Translations under genes and position numbers: made by a program | Shown: piece by piece, positions 6,043-8,564 of the stretch | Layout: every line of letters starts with the position of its first letter | How positions within the stretch are numbered: the stretch's first letter is position 1 | Notes under the pieces: generated by a model | Told to the model about the DNA's origin: nothing | Database searches by the model: none | What the model saw: the letters and a program-made list of their open reading frames with translations, nothing else | DNA from: Hyphomicrobiales bacterium | Lineage (GTDB): Bacteria; Pseudomonadota; Alphaproteobacteria; Rhizobiales; Afifellaceae | Length of the DNA: 8,564 bases | Assembly (NCBI GenBank): GCA_013812985.1 | Contig: JACCSN010000812.1 | Location: forward strand, 1-8,564 | Direction: 5' to 3'

Positions 6043-7250
6043 TGCCCATCTTCAGCTACCGGGCCTACGACGCCGACGGCCGGCTCGTCTCGGGCAGCGT
6101 CACGGCCCGCCACGAAGCGGAAGCCCTGCAAGCCTTGAATCATCGGGGCCTCGTGCCATTCCAGGCCAAGGAGACCGGTGCCGCCGCCGCGCGGCGCGCC
6201 ACGCAATCGCGTCGGCCGCTTCCGGCAGCCGATGTCGGGTTCCTCCTGCGGGATCTCACGACGCTTCTGGAAGCGGCGCTTCCGGTCGATCAGGCGCTCA
6301 GGATCGCCGCCGCGCAGGCAGGGTCGACAAAACGGAAAGCTGTCCTGTCGTCGCTGCACGAGCATGTCGTGCGGGGCAACACCTTGTCGGATGCGATGGC
6401 GGCCCAGGAGGGGGTCTTCTCGTCCAGTCAGGTCGCGGTCGCCCGCGCCGGCGAAGTCTCCGGGAGCCTCCCGCGATCGATGCGCAGCCTCTGCGTCACG
6501 CTCGACCGCGACCGCGAGCTGAAGGGTCGGATCACGGGCGCATTCGTGTATCCCGGAATCCTGCTGGCCATGGCGCTGTTCGCGCTCGGGCTGATCTTTG
6601 GCGTGATGGTCCCGGCGATTACGCCGCTCTTCACCGGCCAGGACCGGCCGATGCCCTTGATCCTGGTCGTCGCGACCGGCGTCATCGAATTTCTCCGGTC
6701 TTATGGATTCTATCTGGCGGTCGCATTCGCCGCTGCATGCGCCTCACTGGCCTATCTTCTCCGCACGGAAGAGTTTCGCGGGCGCCTCGATCGCGCCGTG
6801 CTCAATCTTCCCGTCGTCGGAGATTTCGTCCGGCAGGCCGAGACAGCCCGCTTCGCCAGGACTTTCGGGATCCTCCTTGGAAGCGGCGCCCCGTTGCTCC
6901 AGGCTGTCGCGATCACCGCCGAGGTCATGGGGAACCGCGGCTTTCGGGCCGCGCTCCTTGAATCCCTCGAGGCGCTGAAGCGAGGCGCGCGGCTCACCGC
7001 CGCTCTTTCCTCGCTGGATTGCCTGCCGGAGGCGTCCCGCAGCCTCATCGCCGTGGGCGAGGAGACCAATCGCCTTCCGGAGCTGCTTCTGAGCGTCGCG
7101 GACGCCAGCGAGAAGGACCTGGACAACCGGATAGAGCGCCTGATGACCGTCCTCACCCCCGTGTTGACGCTTGTCATCGGGTGTCTTGTCGGGGGCATCA
7201 TCCTCGCGGTGATGAACGCCGTCCTGAGCACCAATGACCTCGCCTTCTGA
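6042..7250 (+). CDS. gspF: Type II secretion inner-membrane platform protein GspF
   Basis: GspF is the polytopic platform protein on which the ATPase acts to extrude pseudopilins. The 402-residue product has the family N-terminus (MPIFSYRAYDADGRLVSGSV), two repeated T2SSF cytoplasmic helical domains (about 65-187 and 265-390) and three membrane helices (about 167-195, 217-240, 369-392). Diagnostic segments are RDLTTLLEAALPVDQAL at 70-86, ARAGEVSGSLP at 134-144, ARTFGILLGSGAPLLQA at 272-288 and VGEETNRLPELL at 338-349. The length is normal for GspF. The start codon overlaps the gspE stop (TGATG) with no clear ribosome site, so it is probably translationally coupled. Its last 17 bases overlap gspH. 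PilC would have the same fold; the T2SS label follows from the neighbours. Confidence 0.97.
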   Translation: MPIFSYRAYDADGRLVSGSVTARHEAEALQALNHRGLVPFQAKETGAAAARRATQSRRPLPAADVGFLLRDLTTLLEAALPVDQALRIAAAQAGSTKRKAVLSSLHEHVVRGNTLSDAMAAQEGVFSSSQVAVARAGEVSGSLPRSMRSLCVTLDRDRELKGRITGAFVYPGILLAMALFALGLIFGVMVPAITPLFTGQDRPMPLILVVATGVIEFLRSYGFYLAVAFAAACASLAYLLRTEEFRGRLDRAVLNLPVVGDFVRQAETARFARTFGILLGSGAPLLQAVAITAEVMGNRGFRAALLESLEALKRGARLTAALSSLDCLPEASRSLIAVGEETNRLPELLLSVADASEKDLDNRIERLMTVLTPVLTLVIGCLVGGIILAVMNAVLSTNDLAF

Positions 7251-7725
7251 ATTGCGCGACCCCGGACAGCTCGGCCGCTCCGCGGCGGGGTTCAGCCTCA
7301 TGGAGATGCTTGTCGTCCTGGCCATCACCGGGCTGATGATCGGGATCGCCGCGCCTGCGCTGCGGAATGTCACGGGGAGGCGCGCGCTGGAGCGCAGCGC
7401 CACGGAGATCGCCGCCTATCTGCGGGATGCTCGGGCCGAGGCCGTCCTTTCCGGCTCGGACGCGGTGATCAGCCTGGACCTCGAACGGCGGCGGGTTTCC
7501 GCGAGCTGGCCGAAGCCGGAGCTGGAGATCTCCGGGGAAATGACGGTGAAGGTGACGAGCGCCCGCGAGGAATTGGTCAGCGCCGGCGTCCCCTCGTTCC
7601 GCTTCTTCGCCGACGGCGGCGCAACCGGCGGCGCGATCCTGCTGCGGTCGACCGATCTTGAATCGCGCATCGCCGTGGACTGGCTGACGGGGCGTGTAGA
7701 GCGAAAGACCGGAAAGCGTGATTGA
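7234..7725 (+). CDS. gspH: Type II secretion minor pseudopilin GspH
   Basis: GspH is a minor pseudopilin of the pseudopilus tip region. The 163-residue precursor has a 19-residue leader ending in AAG, then the mature N-terminus FSLMEMLVVLAITGLMIG. The prepilin peptidase cut is predicted between Gly19 and Phe20, and the key Glu is at mature position 5. The hydrophobic helix (20-43) anchors it before assembly. The rest is a globular beta domain fitting the GspH/FimT family (ALERSATEIAAYLRDARAEAVLSG is the typical helix, followed by strands). The ATG start lies inside the gspF 3' end (17-base overlap), and the gene overlaps gspI by eight bases. The protein directly follows GspF, where GspG is usual, but it lacks the GspG-type calcium-site region and C-terminal pattern, so GspH is preferred. 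Confidence 0.9.
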   Translation: MTSPSELRDPGQLGRSAAGFSLMEMLVVLAITGLMIGIAAPALRNVTGRRALERSATEIAAYLRDARAEAVLSGSDAVISLDLERRRVSASWPKPELEISGEMTVKVTSAREELVSAGVPSFRFFADGGATGGAILLRSTDLESRIAVDWLTGRVERKTGKRD

Positions 7726-8134
7726 ATCGCCGGAAGCAACACGGAGAGGCGGCGACGCCGGGTTCACTCTCGTGGAGACCGTGGTCGCCTTCGCCATCCT
7801 GTCGCTTGTGATGACCACCGCCGTCCAGATCATCGGGGGCGGCAGCGCGCGCATGCGCATGGGTCAGGACAGGTCCACCGCCCTCGCGCATGCCCAGTCA
7901 CAGCTCGCCGTCCTCTCGGTCACCGAGAAATTGCCCGTCGGGAGATCGACAGGCGCATTCGAGGACGGCTTCGAATGGCGCCTCAGCGTGTCGCCGCTCC
8001 CCGGCTCGGCGCCGTTCGATGCGGCCTTGTCGCCGTTCCTGGCTGAGCTCTCGGTCAACGCGCCGGGCCCAGATTCGCCGAGGGTCGTCCTGAAGACGAT
8101 CCTGCTCGGACATGCCGCGGCTCCGGCGCGATGA
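7718..8134 (+). CDS. gspI: Type II secretion minor pseudopilin GspI
   Basis: GspI is the minor pseudopilin thought to start assembly of the tip complex with GspJ and GspK. The 138-residue precursor has a basic leader ending in DAG, then FTLVETVVAFAILSLVM. The predicted cut is Gly15/Phe16, with Glu20 at mature +5. The 'GFTLVETVVAFAIL' block and short total length are typical of GspI, as is the helix containing ALAHAQSQLAVL. GTG at 7718 is taken as the start because it lies eight bases inside the gspH end and gives a normal leader length; no ATG precedes the cleavage site in this frame. The stop overlaps the gspJ start (ATGA). Confidence 0.9.
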   Translation: MIESPEATRRGGDAGFTLVETVVAFAILSLVMTTAVQIIGGGSARMRMGQDRSTALAHAQSQLAVLSVTEKLPVGRSTGAFEDGFEWRLSVSPLPGSAPFDAALSPFLAELSVNAPGPDSPRVVLKTILLGHAAAPAR

Positions 8135-8564
8135 GAGCTTCGCGCTCGGCGACAGGCGAGGACGGCTTCACCATCCTGGAGCTGATCGTCTGCCTTGGCC
8201 TTCTGGCGCTGATCAGTTCCTTCGTGCTGGAAGGCGTGGCGCTGCTGAAGCGCGGGGCGGCCGTGATCGGCCGAGCCGAGCTGCAGGACTCCGAGCGGGC
8301 GGTCCAGATGCATCTCCGGCGCGCGCTGGAAAGAGCCGTGCCGTTCTTCGCCGTTGACGAGAACCTTGAGGCCACGCTGATCTTCACCGGGGAGCCGGCC
8401 AGGCTGCGCGTGGTCACGCGATCCGACGGCAGGCTGGAAGAGGGCGGGTTGATCCTCGCGGAATTCCGGGCGGAGACGATCGGCGCAGCGCGCGCCCTCA
8501 TCACCGAGCGGCGGCCGATCGCCTGGGCGCCCGGCGGCGCCGATGCGGCGCCCGAGCAGCATAC
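8131..8564 (+). CDS. gspJ: Type II secretion minor pseudopilin GspJ, 3' partial
   Basis: GspJ is the minor pseudopilin that joins GspI and GspK at the pseudopilus tip. ATG 8131 overlaps the gspI stop (ATGA), and the frame stays open to the window end (144 full codons seen; the family is usually about 200-230 residues). The leader MRASRSATGEDG precedes FTILELIVCLGLLALISSF. The cut is predicted at Gly12/Phe13, with Glu17 at mature +5. The following helix (RAELQDSERAVQMHLRRALE) and the strand-rich region with LIFTGEPARLRVVTRSD fit the GspJ pattern. The position right after gspI supports the call. gspK would be expected next, outside the window. Confidence 0.9.
   Translation, partial: MRASRSATGEDGFTILELIVCLGLLALISSFVLEGVALLKRGAAVIGRAELQDSERAVQMHLRRALERAVPFFAVDENLEATLIFTGEPARLRVVTRSDGRLEEGGLILAEFRAETIGAARALITERRPIAWAPGGADAAPEQH

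Noticed and set aside
5900..6961. 353-codon + strand frame across gspE/gspF
   Set aside because: Arg/Ser/Gly-rich translation with no hydrophobic or domain pattern, while both overlapped genes show full family motifs.
3..7250. Type IV pilus (pilMNOPQ/BC) instead of T2SS
   Set aside because: The gene order resembles it, but the GspN signature motif and the following H-I-J minor pseudopilin set identify a T2SS, and no pilT-type retraction ATPase is present.
7864..8562. 232-codon minus-strand frame opposite gspI/gspJ
   Set aside because: The opposite strand has two pseudopilins with leader sites and conserved Glu+5; the antisense frame shows no family features.
1..8564. CRISPR arrays, tRNA/rRNA genes, insertion sequences, toxin or defence genes
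   Set aside because: No repeat arrays, RNA gene signatures, transposase motifs or terminal inverted repeats were seen; nearly all of the window is T2SS coding sequence.

Overview
The window is one continuous, single-strand run of nine type II secretion system (T2SS, general secretion pathway) genes. The order is gspL (5' end cut by the window), gspM, a gspN/gspC-like gene, gspD, gspE, gspF, gspH, gspI and gspJ (3' end cut by the window). Every gene is on the + strand. Almost all junctions are overlaps or gaps of a few bases (ATGA at L/M and I/J, TGATG at E/F, a 17-base overlap at F/H, an 8-base overlap at H/I). This points to one translationally coupled operon. The DNA is GC-rich with a strong third-position GC bias. 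The subtype-b GspM, the PilN-like GspL, the PDZ-less GspN/C protein and the apparent lipoprotein-type secretin together suggest an alphaproteobacterium, probably Hyphomicrobiales (Rhizobiales). That taxonomic call is inference.

Region by region: 1-1986 encodes the inner-membrane assembly platform and clamp (GspL C-terminal part, GspM, GspN/C). 1987-4154 holds the gspD secretin gene. Its reading frame clearly extends upstream of the first canonical start codon and encodes a lipoprotein-like signal peptide. 4155-4326 is the only sizeable non-coding gap (172 bases). It has a small hairpin at the gspD stop and micro-ORFs with good ribosome binding sites that chain into gspE. 4327-7250 holds gspE (cytoplasmic ATPase with an intact tetracysteine motif) and gspF (inner-membrane platform). 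7234-8564 holds three minor pseudopilins (H, I, J), each with a prepilin-peptidase site and Glu at +5.

How they work together: GspE hydrolyses ATP and is anchored through GspL/GspM and GspF. It drives assembly of a pseudopilus, whose tip is formed by GspH/I/J (with GspK, not seen here). The GspN/C-like protein bridges the platform to the GspD secretin pore in the outer membrane. The major pseudopilin gspG, gspK and the prepilin peptidase gspO are not in the window. The lack of gspG between F and H departs from the common order.

I do not see a wholly new system. The points most worth checking are the non-canonical gspD start with its lipobox, the PilP-like protein in the GspC/N slot giving a pilMNOPQ-like gene order, the missing gspG, and the coupled leader ORFs before gspE.
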